DNA of 52,191 nucleotides from Acidobacteriota bacterium (GTDB lineage Bacteria; Acidobacteriota; Terriglobia; Terriglobales; Acidobacteriaceae): NCBI GenBank assembly GCA_021792135.1, contig JAJYVF010000033.1, positions 1 to 52,191 of the forward strand, read 5' to 3'. Shown piece by piece: positions 44,485 to 52,191 of this stretch (position 1 is its first letter; each line of letters starts with the position of its first letter). The notes under the pieces were generated by a model. It saw only the letters and a program-made list of their open reading frames with translations, ran no database searches and was not told where the DNA came from. The position numbers and the translations under genes were made by a program.

Positions 44485-45555
44485 ATGGGTTCCCTGGCCC
44501 AACTGTCTGCAATCGACGAGTCGAAGCTGAACGCTTTTCTGGGAAGGGCGGTGTCCGACATGGGCGCCGCTATGCATGCCACGCTGGTTGTGGTGGGAGA
44601 CAAGCTGGGGCTGTACCGCGCCATGGCGGGGTCCGGCTGGATCACCCCGGCACAACTATCAGAGAAAACGAACACATCCGAACGGTATCTCCGAGAGTGG
44701 CTGCATGCGAATGCGGCCAGCGGGTATGTGAACTACGATCCCGCAACCGGCGCCTTTGAACTGCCGCCCGAGCAGGCTTTCGCACTGACTGTGCAGGATC
44801 TGCCGGGAGCGTTCCACATCATTTCCTCCTGCTTCAAAGACGAACCGAAGATCACCCAGGCGTTTCGAACCGGAGAAGGTGTTGGCTGGCATGAGCACGA
44901 CGCCAACCTGTTCTTCGGCACGGAACGGTTCTTCCGGCCGAATTATCAGAACCATCTGGTGAGCGAGTGGATTCCCGCGCTGGAGGGTGTGACGGAGAAG
45001 CTGAGCAGGGGGGCACTGGTGGCCGACGTCGGCTGCGGCCACGGCGCCTCAACCATGCTGATGGCCAAAGCCTTTCCAAAATCACTCTTCTGCGGGTTTG
45101 ACTATCACAGCGGCTCGATCGAGTATGCCCGGCACGTGGCCGGACGGGATGGTCTGCTCGACCAGATTAAGTTCGAAGTAGCCAGTTCGAAGAGCTATCC
45201 GGTCAACGGCGGCTATGATCTGGTGACCTTCTTTGACTGTCTGCACGACATGGGCGATCCCATCGGTGCCGCTGCGCACGTATTCTCTTCCCTGAAGCCG
45301 GACGGGACGTGGATGATTGTCGAACCCTTTGCCCACAACAGGCCGGAGGAAAACCACAATCCGATCGGACGTATTTACTATTCGGCTTCGACGATGATCT
45401 GCACGCCCGCTTCCCTGGCCCAGGAGGTTGGGGCAGCTTTGGGGGCGCAGGCGGGTGAGGAACGAATCCGGGGTGTAGTGTCGGCTGCGGGGTTTACGCG
45501 ATTCCGGCGGGCCGCGGAAACGCACTTTAACCTTGTCTTCGAAGCACGGCCGTAA
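44485..45555 (+). CDS. SAM-dependent methyltransferase (Rv2258c-like, with N-terminal winged helix)
   Basis: 356 residues with GGGGAGG before the ATG. The N-terminal winged-helix dimerisation region (VVGDKLGLYRAMAGSGWITP, QLSEKTNTSERYLREWLHAN) resembles that of O-methyltransferases, followed by the class I SAM-binding motif VADVGCGHGAS and the acidic strand FCGFDYHS, then YDLVTFFDCLHDMGDP. Substrate unknown. It lies 67 bases after the CocE-type gene in the same direction. Confidence 0.88.
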   Translation: MGSLAQLSAIDESKLNAFLGRAVSDMGAAMHATLVVVGDKLGLYRAMAGSGWITPAQLSEKTNTSERYLREWLHANAASGYVNYDPATGAFELPPEQAFALTVQDLPGAFHIISSCFKDEPKITQAFRTGEGVGWHEHDANLFFGTERFFRPNYQNHLVSEWIPALEGVTEKLSRGALVADVGCGHGASTMLMAKAFPKSLFCGFDYHSGSIEYARHVAGRDGLLDQIKFEVASSKSYPVNGGYDLVTFFDCLHDMGDPIGAAAHVFSSLKPDGTWMIVEPFAHNRPEENHNPIGRIYYSASTMICTPASLAQEVGAALGAQAGEERIRGVVSAAGFTRFRRAAETHFNLVFEARP

Positions 45556-45637
45556 ACGGTAAGGCACGAGCCGCATTCTGCGGGAGGGGATCGAGGATCG
45601 GAGAGGCACACTTCCCGATCCGCGATCCAGGCGATTC

Positions 45638-47605
45638 CTATCCTTCCTCCTGCTCGCGCAGCTTCGCGATAACGGAAAAATCCTCGAGCGTCGTGACGTC
45701 GCCCCTGATCTCGCCGTGCGTCGCCATCTCGCGCAGCAGCCGCCGCATGATTTTGCCGGAGCGGGTCTTGGGAAGCGCATCGGTAAAGCGAATGTCGTCC
45801 GGCCGGGCCAGGGCGCCGATCTCCTTCGCGACCCAGGCACGCAGTTCGTCCTTCAGCTGCTTCGACGGCTCGTAACCGCTCTCGAGGGTTACGAAGGCAG
45901 CGATGGCCTGCCCCTTGAGGCTGTCGGGACGGCCCACGACCGCGGCTTCCGCCACTTTCTCATGGGCCACCAGCGCCGATTCCACTTCCATGGTGCCGAG
46001 GCGATGGCCGCTCACATTGATCACGTCATCGACCCGACCCATGAGCCAGAAGTAGCCGTCCTGGTCCATGCGGGCGCCGTCGCCGGTGAAATAGGCGCCG
46101 GGAATATCCGACCAGTACTGCTTCACATAGCGATCCGGGTCGCCCCAGATGGTGCGCGCCATGGAAGGCCAGGGCTTGCGAATCACCAGCAGCCCGCCCT
46201 GCCCTGGCGGGACGGGCTGACCTTCCCGAGTCACGACCTCAGGGACAACGCCGAAGAAGGGCCGAGTCGCCGACCCGGGCTTGGCGGGAACCGCTCCGGG
46301 AATCGGCGAGATCATGATGCCGCCCGTCTCCGTCTGCCACCACGTATCCACGATGGGGCAGCGGCCCTGCCCGATAACCTCCCGATACCAGATCCAGGCC
46401 TCGGGATTGATGGGCTCGCCCACTGTGCCGAGCAGCCGCAGCGAACTCAGATCGTGCCCGGCCGGGTGATCGTCACCCCATTTGATGAAGGCGCGAATGG
46501 CTGTGGGCGCGGTGTAAAAGACGGTGACCTTGTGGTCCTCGATGATCTTCCAGAAGCGGTCGGGCTGCGGATGATTCGGCGCACCCTCATACATGAGGGT
46601 TGTCGCGCCGTTCTGCAGGATGCCGTAGACGACATAGGAGTGCCCGGTGACCCAGCCGATATCCGCCGAGCACCAGTAGATATCGTCTTCGCGGAGATCG
46701 AAGATGTACTTGCTGGTGAGATAGGTCTGGACGGAGTAGCCGCCGGTGGTGTGCACCAGCCCCTTGGGCTTCCCGGTGGTCCCGGAGGTGTAGAGGATGT
46801 AGAGCGGATCCTCGGCATCGAGTGACTCCGCCGGACACTCCCGCGGAGCGCGCTCCACCAACTCGTGCCACCAGTGGTCGCGCCCGTCCTCCATCTTCAC
46901 CGGTGACCCCGAGCGGCGGTAGACAACCACGTTCTTCACCGTCGGACACAGGGGCACGGCCTCATCCACTGTGTCCTTGAGCCGGACCTCGTTGCCGCGG
47001 CGCCAGGAGGTGTCCTGGGTGATGATGGCGACGCATTGCGCATCGTTGACACGATCAACGATGGCGTTGGTCGCGAATCCACCGAAGATGACCGAATGCA
47101 CCGCGCCGATGCGGGCACAGGCCAGGATGGCAATGGCCAGCTCGGGCGTCATGCCCATGTAGACGGCCACGCGGTCGCCCTTGCGGATGCCCAGACACCG
47201 AAGCGCGCTGGCGAAACGTTCCACCGCGGAGAGAAGGTCGCGGTAGCTCAGACGGCGCACTTCGCCGGGCTCGCCTTCCCACAAAATGGCGGTCTTTTCA
47301 GCACGGCCGTTCTCGACATGCCGGTCGACGCAGTTATAGCAGAGGTTGAGCCTGCCGCCGACAAACCATTTAGCCCAGGGCAGATTCCAGTCCAGCACCT
47401 TCTGCCATGGCTCAAACCAATGCAATTCCCGAGCCGCCTCAGCCCAGAAGCCCTCCGGGTCGGTTACCGAGCGACGGTACATCTCCTCATACTGAGCCAG
47501 GCTGGGAAGGTGGGCGCGCTCGGAAAACCCTTCGGGCGGGGGAAACACGCGGTTTTCGCGCAAGATGGACTCGAGATTGGGGCTGATTGCGGTTTCGGCT
47601 GCCAT
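45638..47605 (-). CDS. acs: Acetyl-CoA synthetase
   Basis: 655 residues from ATG 47605 (GGAG five bases before), close to the usual 652. It makes acetyl-CoA from acetate via acetyl-AMP. The phosphate-binding loop is [11 protein letters not shown] (272-282); WWQTETGG and the C-terminal acetylation-site lysine K618 in RSGKIMRR are present. In relatives that lysine is acetylated to switch the enzyme off. Divergent from kdsB, convergent with the methyltransferase. Confidence 0.97.
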   Translation of the reverse strand: MAAETAISPNLESILRENRVFPPPEGFSERAHLPSLAQYEEMYRRSVTDPEGFWAEAARELHWFEPWQKVLDWNLPWAKWFVGGRLNLCYNCVDRHVENGRAEKTAILWEGEPGEVRRLSYRDLLSAVERFASALRCLGIRKGDRVAVYMGMTPELAIAILACARIGAVHSVIFGGFATNAIVDRVNDAQCVAIITQDTSWRRGNEVRLKDTVDEAVPLCPTVKNVVVYRRSGSPVKMEDGRDHWWHELVERAPRECPAESLDAEDPLYILYTSGTTGKPKGLVHTTGGYSVQTYLTSKYIFDLREDDIYWCSADIGWVTGHSYVVYGILQNGATTLMYEGAPNHPQPDRFWKIIEDHKVTVFYTAPTAIRAFIKWGDDHPAGHDLSSLRLLGTVGEPINPEAWIWYREVIGQGRCPIVDTWWQTETGGIMISPIPGAVPAKPGSATRPFFGVVPEVVTREGQPVPPGQGGLLVIRKPWPSMARTIWGDPDRYVKQYWSDIPGAYFTGDGARMDQDGYFWLMGRVDDVINVSGHRLGTMEVESALVAHEKVAEAAVVGRPDSLKGQAIAAFVTLESGYEPSKQLKDELRAWVAKEIGALARPDDIRFTDALPKTRSGKIMRRLLREMATHGEIRGDVTTLEDFSVIAKLREQEEG

Positions 47606-47726
47606 GCATTCTCCGTTCACCACAGTAAATTCCTGGCACATCGAGGCGCAACCTGAAGCCAGGGCGACAGATTGTCGGCTCTGACGGGTACGCCGCCGAT
47701 ACACTGTCCTGAGAGGAATTTCGCCC

Positions 47727-48491
47727 TTGTCCCACGAGCTTGGCCATGTTCTTGCCGTTATTCCGGCGCGGCTGGCGTCGACGCGGTTTCCCCGTAAGGT
47801 TCTGCGGGAAATTGCCGGCGAGCCGATGCTGGCATGGGTTTATCGCGCAGCCCGAGCCTGTACTCTTCTGGACCATGTGCTGATCGCCACCGATTCCGAA
47901 GAAGTGCTGGATTTTGCCCACACCCACAGGCTGCCCGCGGTCATGACGCCGGCAGCCTGTGCCAGCGGCACAGACCGAGTTTATGCGGTGGCGCAGTCCG
48001 TCCCCGCCGACATCTACGTGAACGTGCAGGGGGACGAGCCGCTGCTGACGGGGGAGCATCTCAGCGCTCTGCTGGCGTTGTTTCGCCGCCCTGCGGTCGA
48101 GGTTGCGACTCTGGCAGTTCCCTGTCCGCCGCACGAGATAGAGAACCCCAATGCAGTCAAGGTAGTGACGGCCGGTAATGGCCGCGCTCTTTACTTCTCG
48201 CGCGCCGCGATCCCCTTCGACCGCGACGGTACCGGATCTGCCGGCTATCGGAAGCATCTGGGCATTTACGCATACCGCAGAGCGGCGCTGGCGCACTTTG
48301 CTGCGCTTCCGCCGTCCCCGCTGGAGAAGGTGGAGAAACTGGAGCAGCTCCGGCTGCTGGAAAACGGCATCGACATCTACGTTGCCGCAGCACCGAGCGA
48401 CACCATCGGGGTGGATACCGAGGAGGATCTGCGAGCTGCCGAGGCGATTCTGTGCGAGCGCATGCGGCCGTGTACGGAGCTTAGACAATGA
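47727..48491 (+). CDS. kdsB: CMP-KDO synthetase (3-deoxy-manno-octulosonate cytidylyltransferase)
   Basis: 254 residues from TTG 47727 with GAGAGGA nine bases before. It activates KDO for lipid A-core assembly, so the cell makes LPS. Motifs: [16 protein letters not shown] (nucleotide loop), [22 protein letters not shown] and the C-terminal [15 protein letters not shown], all standard for KdsB. Divergent from acs. Confidence 0.96.
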   Translation: MSHELGHVLAVIPARLASTRFPRKVLREIAGEPMLAWVYRAARACTLLDHVLIATDSEEVLDFAHTHRLPAVMTPAACASGTDRVYAVAQSVPADIYVNVQGDEPLLTGEHLSALLALFRRPAVEVATLAVPCPPHEIENPNAVKVVTAGNGRALYFSRAAIPFDRDGTGSAGYRKHLGIYAYRRAALAHFAALPPSPLEKVEKLEQLRLLENGIDIYVAAAPSDTIGVDTEEDLRAAEAILCERMRPCTELRQ

Positions 48492-48507
48492 GCCGCTGGG
48501 CCCGGTA

Positions 48508-49767
48508 TCAGGCTGCCCGCAGATCTGTTCCCCGAGATTCGCGCCCAAATGCCGCCACAATGACCAGGAAGCCAGCGACGATCACGACCGTGGCTGCCAG
48601 CACCCAGGCGTAGCCCCCAATCCGCTCTGCAGCACGGGCCTGGATAACGACGTTTTTCGACGAAATGAGATTGCCCAGCTGATAGGCAAGGCCGGGAAAG
48701 GTCGCGCGGACGGGTCCGGGCGAAAGTTCGCTGAGCCAGGCCGGCACCACGCCCCATGCACCCTGCACCATGAACTGCATCAGGAAAGCTCCGGCGGCCA
48801 GTGCTGCGGGCGAATGCGACAGGGCGAAGAGAGGAATGGCAGGCAGGGACAGCACCGCCGCGAGAATGATGGCGCGCCTGCGGCCGATCCGTTCGGAAAG
48901 GCTGCCGAAAATCATGCCTCCCGCCAGCGCGCCAAGATTGTAGATGATGGCGATGATGCCGGTGAGCTGCGCCGAAAAGCCGTGGTCCCGCTGCAGAAAG
49001 GTCGGATAGAGATCCTGGGTTCCGTGCGAGAACGAGTTGAAGCCGGTCATCAGCAGAACGAGAAACAGGAAGGTGCCTGCGTAGCGGAGGACACCTCTTG
49101 CCGTTCCCACGGCGGACCGGGTGCGAGCGTCCCGCGGCTCTGAGCGTCGCTCGCTCCACATGGGCGACTCCTCCACCTTGCGGCCGATATAGAAGACCAG
49201 CACGGCAGGAGCGGCTCCCACAAGGAACATGCCGCGCCACCCGAAGGGGTGGCCATGCCAGGAAAAATGCGAAAACCAGGGAAAGAGCAGAGCGAAGGCT
49301 GCGGCAGCCACCAGATAGCCGACCGCATATCCTTCCTGCAGCAGGCCGGAGAAGAATCCGCGGTTCTCCGCGGGCAGAGTTTCGAAGGCAAGCGCGGCGC
49401 CCACACCCCACTCACCGCCCATGGCGATGCCGAAAAGCGCCCGCAGCAGGAGCAGCATCTGCATGGAACCGGCGAAAGCGCAGGCCATCTCCAGCAGTGA
49501 ATAGCAGGCGATGTTGAGCATCAGGGCGGGGCGGCGCCCGAAGCGGTCCGCCAGGGCACCGAAGAGAAAGGCACCCACGGGGCGAAAGGCGAGAGTGAGA
49601 AACAGCGCCTCCGCGACTTCAGAACGCGCCACCCGGAAATCGGCAGCCACAGCAGAAACGCAGAAGACGAGGATGAAATAGTCGAAGGCATCGAGCGACC
49701 ACCCCAGAAAGCATGCGACAAAGGCATGTCTCTGCCGCGGGGTAAGGTTCCGGAACGGGCTCGGCAT
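48508..49767 (-). CDS. MFS transporter, metabolite:proton symporter type
   Basis: 419 residues, 12 predicted helices. Motif A after helix 2 reads GALADRFGRRPALM, with a second copy after helix 8 (GSLSERIGRRRAII), and the N-terminal segment has GWSLDAFDYFILVF, typical of the sialate/aromatic-acid MHS-like branch. It is probably an importer of an organic anion or sugar acid; substrate not predictable. Convergent with kdsB. Confidence 0.88.
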   Translation of the reverse strand: MPSPFRNLTPRQRHAFVACFLGWSLDAFDYFILVFCVSAVAADFRVARSEVAEALFLTLAFRPVGAFLFGALADRFGRRPALMLNIACYSLLEMACAFAGSMQMLLLLRALFGIAMGGEWGVGAALAFETLPAENRGFFSGLLQEGYAVGYLVAAAAFALLFPWFSHFSWHGHPFGWRGMFLVGAAPAVLVFYIGRKVEESPMWSERRSEPRDARTRSAVGTARGVLRYAGTFLFLVLLMTGFNSFSHGTQDLYPTFLQRDHGFSAQLTGIIAIIYNLGALAGGMIFGSLSERIGRRRAIILAAVLSLPAIPLFALSHSPAALAAGAFLMQFMVQGAWGVVPAWLSELSPGPVRATFPGLAYQLGNLISSKNVVIQARAAERIGGYAWVLAATVVIVAGFLVIVAAFGRESRGTDLRAA

Positions 49768-49835
49768 TGGAGCAGCTTACCAAAAGCGCGCAGCGTACCA
49801 GGCGGCTCAGGGCGCATGGCTCGGCAAGGCTGAGG

Positions 49836-50075
49836 TCAGCTTTCCGCCAGCATCCAGCGGCCCATGAGGGTGTACACGCACGTCGCGGTGCACAGGTGGC
49901 GAACCTCTGCCGAGTGAGCCAGAAACGAGTGCCAGCGTGTCAGCCGCATCACCGGCTGCTCGGGTTCGCCCGGTACGGGAGAGATGGTTTCGGTCCAGGC
50001 AAGCCACCAGTCCTCAACCTCCTCGCCCTTGGGCTTGCCGCACACATCACAGTGAAATGCTTCGGTGAATGCCAT
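49836..50075 (-). CDS. Small Cys-rich hypothetical protein
   Basis: 79 residues from ATG 50075 (MAFTEAFHCDVCGKPKGE), rather than a start 14 codons upstream. A CDVCGK knuckle near the N-terminus and a HLCTATC segment near the C-terminus could bind one zinc. A Trp-rich stretch (EDWWLAW) lies between. The family is not recognised; no partner is evident. Confidence 0.6.
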   Translation of the reverse strand: MAFTEAFHCDVCGKPKGEEVEDWWLAWTETISPVPGEPEQPVMRLTRWHSFLAHSAEVRHLCTATCVYTLMGRWMLAES

Positions 50076-50281
50076 TCGAGTCGGACTCCGCAGATGATTT
50101 GCCCTGGAAGTTAGCATAGATGCCGGCTATTCGCAGTCTGGATTCCAGCGAACGGAAGCAGGGGGCGACTTTTTCGGGATAGGCGCGGGGAAGACGGCAT
50201 GTTCAGAAAGAGCTGGCTGGATGGGACCGGCGGCCCCCGGGGCCGATGCTGCGGACTGCATCAGGGGCGTCGAGGCGAGTT

Positions 50282-50842
50282 CTATTCCGCCACCCCGGGC
50301 GAGCCAATCTGCCGGACCACACGCCAGGCGTAATGGAAGCCGGAGAATACCGTCAGCGAGACGGTGGCGGAAAGTGCCCAGTGGCGAAGCAGCAGCACCC
50401 AGGCCGGCGAGAAGAAGCGACTGAGAAGGACGGCGGCCAGGGCCAGGATCTGCGCAAGCGTATTCCCCTTGCCGAAAATGCTGGGCCTGAAATTGCGGAT
50501 GGAGGTCGTGGCGTAGAGGATAGCCGCCACCACCAGAATACCGAGATCGCGCGCAAACACCAGCACGGTGACTTTGCGGGAGATGAGCTCCTCATGATGC
50601 AGCACCAGGAAGAGCGTGCTCAGCAGAAGCTTGTCGACCACCGGATCGAGATATTGCCCCAGCAGCGTGCGCTGGTGGAGGATGCGGGCCACAAGCCCGT
50701 CCAGCGCATCGGTGACCCCGGCGAAGATGAAGAGTCCGAACGCGAGAGGGTAATGGCCGTCCAGAACCGCCAGGACCAGGAAAGGCACGATACACAGCCG
50801 CAGGAAGGTCAGCAGATTTGGAGTCGACCGCAGATCGTTCAT
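50282..50842 (-). CDS. pgsA: CDP-alcohol phosphatidyltransferase (PgsA-like)
   Basis: 186 residues, about five membrane helices. The CDP-alcohol phosphotransferase signature is complete: D45-x2-D48-G49-x2-A52-R53-x8-G62-x3-D66-x3-D70. It begins with TPNLLTFLRL, as in phosphatidylglycerophosphate synthases. It transfers a phosphatidyl group from CDP-diacylglycerol, most likely to glycerol-3-phosphate; cardiolipin-type use is not excluded. Confidence 0.88.
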   Translation of the reverse strand: MNDLRSTPNLLTFLRLCIVPFLVLAVLDGHYPLAFGLFIFAGVTDALDGLVARILHQRTLLGQYLDPVVDKLLLSTLFLVLHHEELISRKVTVLVFARDLGILVVAAILYATTSIRNFRPSIFGKGNTLAQILALAAVLLSRFFSPAWVLLLRHWALSATVSLTVFSGFHYAWRVVRQIGSPGVAE

Positions 50843-50997
50843 TGAGTCACTTGCCGCGGCCCTCTCCCCGGGCAGTTCGCGGAATTCCCAAAAACTTCAT
50901 ACTATCGCAGCCCCCCCGAAATCCCATGGCGCAGGCTACAGCCGCGGCGGACCGCGGTTGTCCGCGACGAACGAGTACCGCCCCCGCCCCGCAGTGC

Positions 50998-51006
50998 TGG
51001 TATGAT
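50998..51006 (+). promoter_or_regulatory. Extended -10 promoter of tRNA-Val
   Basis: TGGTATGAT provides a TG-N extended -10 (TATGAT 51001-51006) 25 bases before the tRNA. No clear -35 at 17 bases. Confidence 0.5.
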
Positions 51007-51030
51007 GGGCAGAGGCAGTCCCCCTCGCGT

Positions 51031-51107
51031 AGGCGCGTAGCTCAGTTGGTTAGAGCGCTACCTTGACACGGTAGAGGTCAGGAGTTCGAGTCTCCTCGTG
51101 CCTACCA
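51031..51107 (+). tRNA. tRNA-Val (anticodon GAC)
   Basis: A full cloverleaf is seen: acceptor AGGCGCG / CGTGCCT with one G-T pair, D-arm GCTC...GAGC, anticodon stem CTACC / GGTAG with loop TTGACAC (anticodon GAC, reads GTC/GTT), T-arm with GTTCGAGTC, discriminator A, and an encoded CCA (51105-51107). Foreign-looking DNA starts right after it, as is common where elements integrate at tRNA 3' ends. Confidence 0.96.
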
Positions 51108-51351
51108 TACAACCCTTAGAAAATCTGTGTTTAGGGCCATCCGGTAATTCCCTCCAAAACCTGCCACGGTACGCTACGGTACGGAACGTCTGAGCCGTAC
51201 CCAAGGATCATGCCAACAACAGCTCCGCTTGCCTGAGACTCGCACTTGGAGCACGCGCTTTGTATCAGACTTTCTTCGGTGCATCACGCCCAACCCGATT
51301 TTCGCCTTGCATTCGCCCACGGTCAGAGCTACTCTGGCGGCGAGGTGAGCG
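51108..51351. other. Gene-free stretch after tRNA-Val
   Basis: No convincing gene on either strand. It contains a short repeated word (ACGGTACG twice near 51168-51182) and runs of moderate AT content unlike the chromosomal genes before the tRNA. No integrase fragment is recognisable here. Confidence 0.4.
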
Positions 51352-51681
51352 ATGCTGGTAAAGGTTGGAAGGAAGCCAAGACGGAAGGCACGCAAGCGTC
51401 GGGGACTCCTGCTGCGTGGGCTGCCGCACGGCCCGGCTCACACGGGTGAGGGCATCGGCTTTGACCGAAGCATTGAGCTGGAGGGCGAGAAACTGAGGCA
51501 GAAGTATCCAAGCCTTTCCACTCACATAGACGGCGTGGTTGCCGACTTCAAAGAGCGGAACCGTGCCGGGCAGTTCCATGACTGGCTGGACACGATGTTT
51601 GAGTTCATTGATGCCGTGGGCAAGCCCGCTCCCCGCAAGCGCGTGAACCCATCCGGCAAGTCCGGGTACTACAAGCGGTAA
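51352..51681 (+). CDS. Hypothetical protein, 109 residues
   Basis: ATG 51352 follows GAGGTGAGCG. The N-terminus is very basic (RKPRRKARKRR), the middle helical (LEGEKLRQKYPSLSTHIDGV, FHDWLDTMFEFIDAVG), and the C-terminus basic again. No family is recognised. Six bases separate it from the next frame, so a two-gene unit is likely. It lies between tRNA-Val and an IS3 element, so it is probably acquired. Confidence 0.5.
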   Translation: MLVKVGRKPRRKARKRRGLLLRGLPHGPAHTGEGIGFDRSIELEGEKLRQKYPSLSTHIDGVVADFKERNRAGQFHDWLDTMFEFIDAVGKPAPRKRVNPSGKSGYYKR

Positions 51682-51687
51682 GGAAGC

Positions 51688-51933
51688 ATGATGACATCAA
51701 ACCGTGAAAGCGTTGCATTACCAGCACGGCTCATCGGGATGGGCCGAGAGCTTGACTGCCAGGTGCGGGCGATCAAGGTATCGCTAGCCGGGACTGCTGA
51801 GTACAACTTCATCCGCCCGGTAATCTGCGATGTACCCGCAGACTTGCCCGATGGCCTGTATAGCATCACATTTGGCGGAAAGACCGAGAGGGTCCAGAGA
51901 CACAATGGGGCATGGATAGCCCCGATTGCGTGA
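51688..51933 (+). CDS. Hypothetical protein, 81 residues
   Basis: ATG 51688 behind AAGGAAGC. The content is mostly beta-strand-like (ALPARLIGMGRELDCQVRAI, PDGLYSITFGG, RVQRHNGAW), a small barrel-like composition. No family is recognised. It follows the previous small gene by six bases. Confidence 0.5.
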   Translation: MMTSNRESVALPARLIGMGRELDCQVRAIKVSLAGTAEYNFIRPVICDVPADLPDGLYSITFGGKTERVQRHNGAWIAPIA

Positions 51934-52065
51934 CGCATAATCCTCGGAAGCTCAAATAGGTTCTCTGTCCAGCCGCAGTCCTCCCATCCAGGCGTGATAC
52001 CATCTGGCCAATTATCAAAAGGCACCATCAGCGCAACTGTCCGGGAACGACTGGGCTGGACGGAG

Positions 52066-52191
52066 GTGACCTGACCCCCAGAATCGGTCCAGAACGGAAT
52101 ACGATCTGGACGAAGGAAAGGGGAAGGGCTGATGAGCAGGAGCAGACACACGGAGGCGCAGATCATCGCTGCGCTGAAGCAGGTTGAGGCC
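52066..52191 (+). mobile_element. IS3-family insertion sequence, left end, truncated by window edge
   Basis: The end sequence GTGACCTGACCCCCAGAATC (TGA at 52066 or 52072) matches the TG-begun terminal repeats of IS3-family elements and is followed 60 bases later by an orfA start. The rest lies outside the window. Confidence 0.75.
52132..52191 (+). CDS. IS3-family transposase OrfA, N-terminal fragment
   Basis: Twenty codons from ATG 52132, behind AAAGGGGAAGG, read MSRSRHTEAQIIAALKQVEA, the characteristic beginning of the helix-turn-helix OrfA protein of IS3 elements (RF/HxEEQIIxALKQxE type). OrfA is normally fused to OrfB by a programmed -1 frameshift; that part is outside the window. Confidence 0.85.
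   Translation, partial: MSRSRHTEAQIIAALKQVEA

Overview
The window looks like chromosomal DNA of a high-GC Gram-negative soil bacterium, most likely an Acidobacteriota (Terriglobia-type). The inference rests on gene content and style. There is a rplM-rpsI-rpsB-tsf block, a TonB-like/TolB/Pal/CpoB envelope operon, KdsB (LPS), a CRTAC1/ASPIC-UnbV FG-GAP protein, CocE/NonD and S10-type secreted hydrolases, a PknB-style kinase start, and bipartite stem-loop repeats between ribosomal genes. No species can be named from sequence alone.

Layout. 1-720: the 5' part of a group II intron on the minus strand sits directly after a terminator-like hairpin and next to the 3' remnant of an SRPBCC gene. 971-2540: a WYL regulator is divergent from a DinB-family gene. 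2625-13172 (minus): a chemosensory cluster read as small unknown protein, cheA, cheW, short cheR, soluble receptor, cheY, cheB, cheR, cheX. No flagellar or pilus genes are in view. 13448-19430: an accessory stretch holds a kinase/IS110 chimeric remnant, a Tat-exported C45-like Ntn hydrolase, strong hairpins, a decayed RHH/PIN toxin-antitoxin locus, one orphan protein and dispersed repeats.

19437-22259 (minus): rplM-rpsI-rpsB-tsf. 22613-29994 (plus): a CRP-like palindrome, a small coiled-coil protein, the Tol-Pal type set, a GNAT enzyme, purC, cvpA and a small Fis-like HTH protein. 30245-33463: a HAD phosphatase overlapping a TPR-secretin, then a YfcE-type phosphodiesterase. The HAD and YfcE genes share an apparent -10 box just before the start codon, which suggests leaderless mRNAs. 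33496-37700 (minus): an orphan ABC permease, a CNNM/CorC-type CBS protein and an S10 carboxypeptidase-like enzyme. 37905-45555: a LacI regulator, a divergent GH5-like glycosidase, a CRTAC1 protein, a CocE/NonD hydrolase and a methyltransferase. 45638-50842: acs, kdsB, an MFS transporter, a small Cys-rich protein and a pgsA-type synthase.

51031-52191: tRNA-Val(GAC), then unfamiliar small genes and the start of an IS3-family element, which looks like the edge of acquired DNA.

The most distinctive feature is the chemosensory cluster. It has a receptor without membrane segments carrying two nearly identical PAS domains and serial HAMP-like units, a CheA ending in a receiver-like domain that lacks the phosphoacceptor aspartate, and two CheR proteins, one without the usual N-terminal domain. 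The accessory stretch is a good record of decay: the PIN toxin carries a deletion, an insertion and an 8-bp tandem duplication that can each be pointed to.
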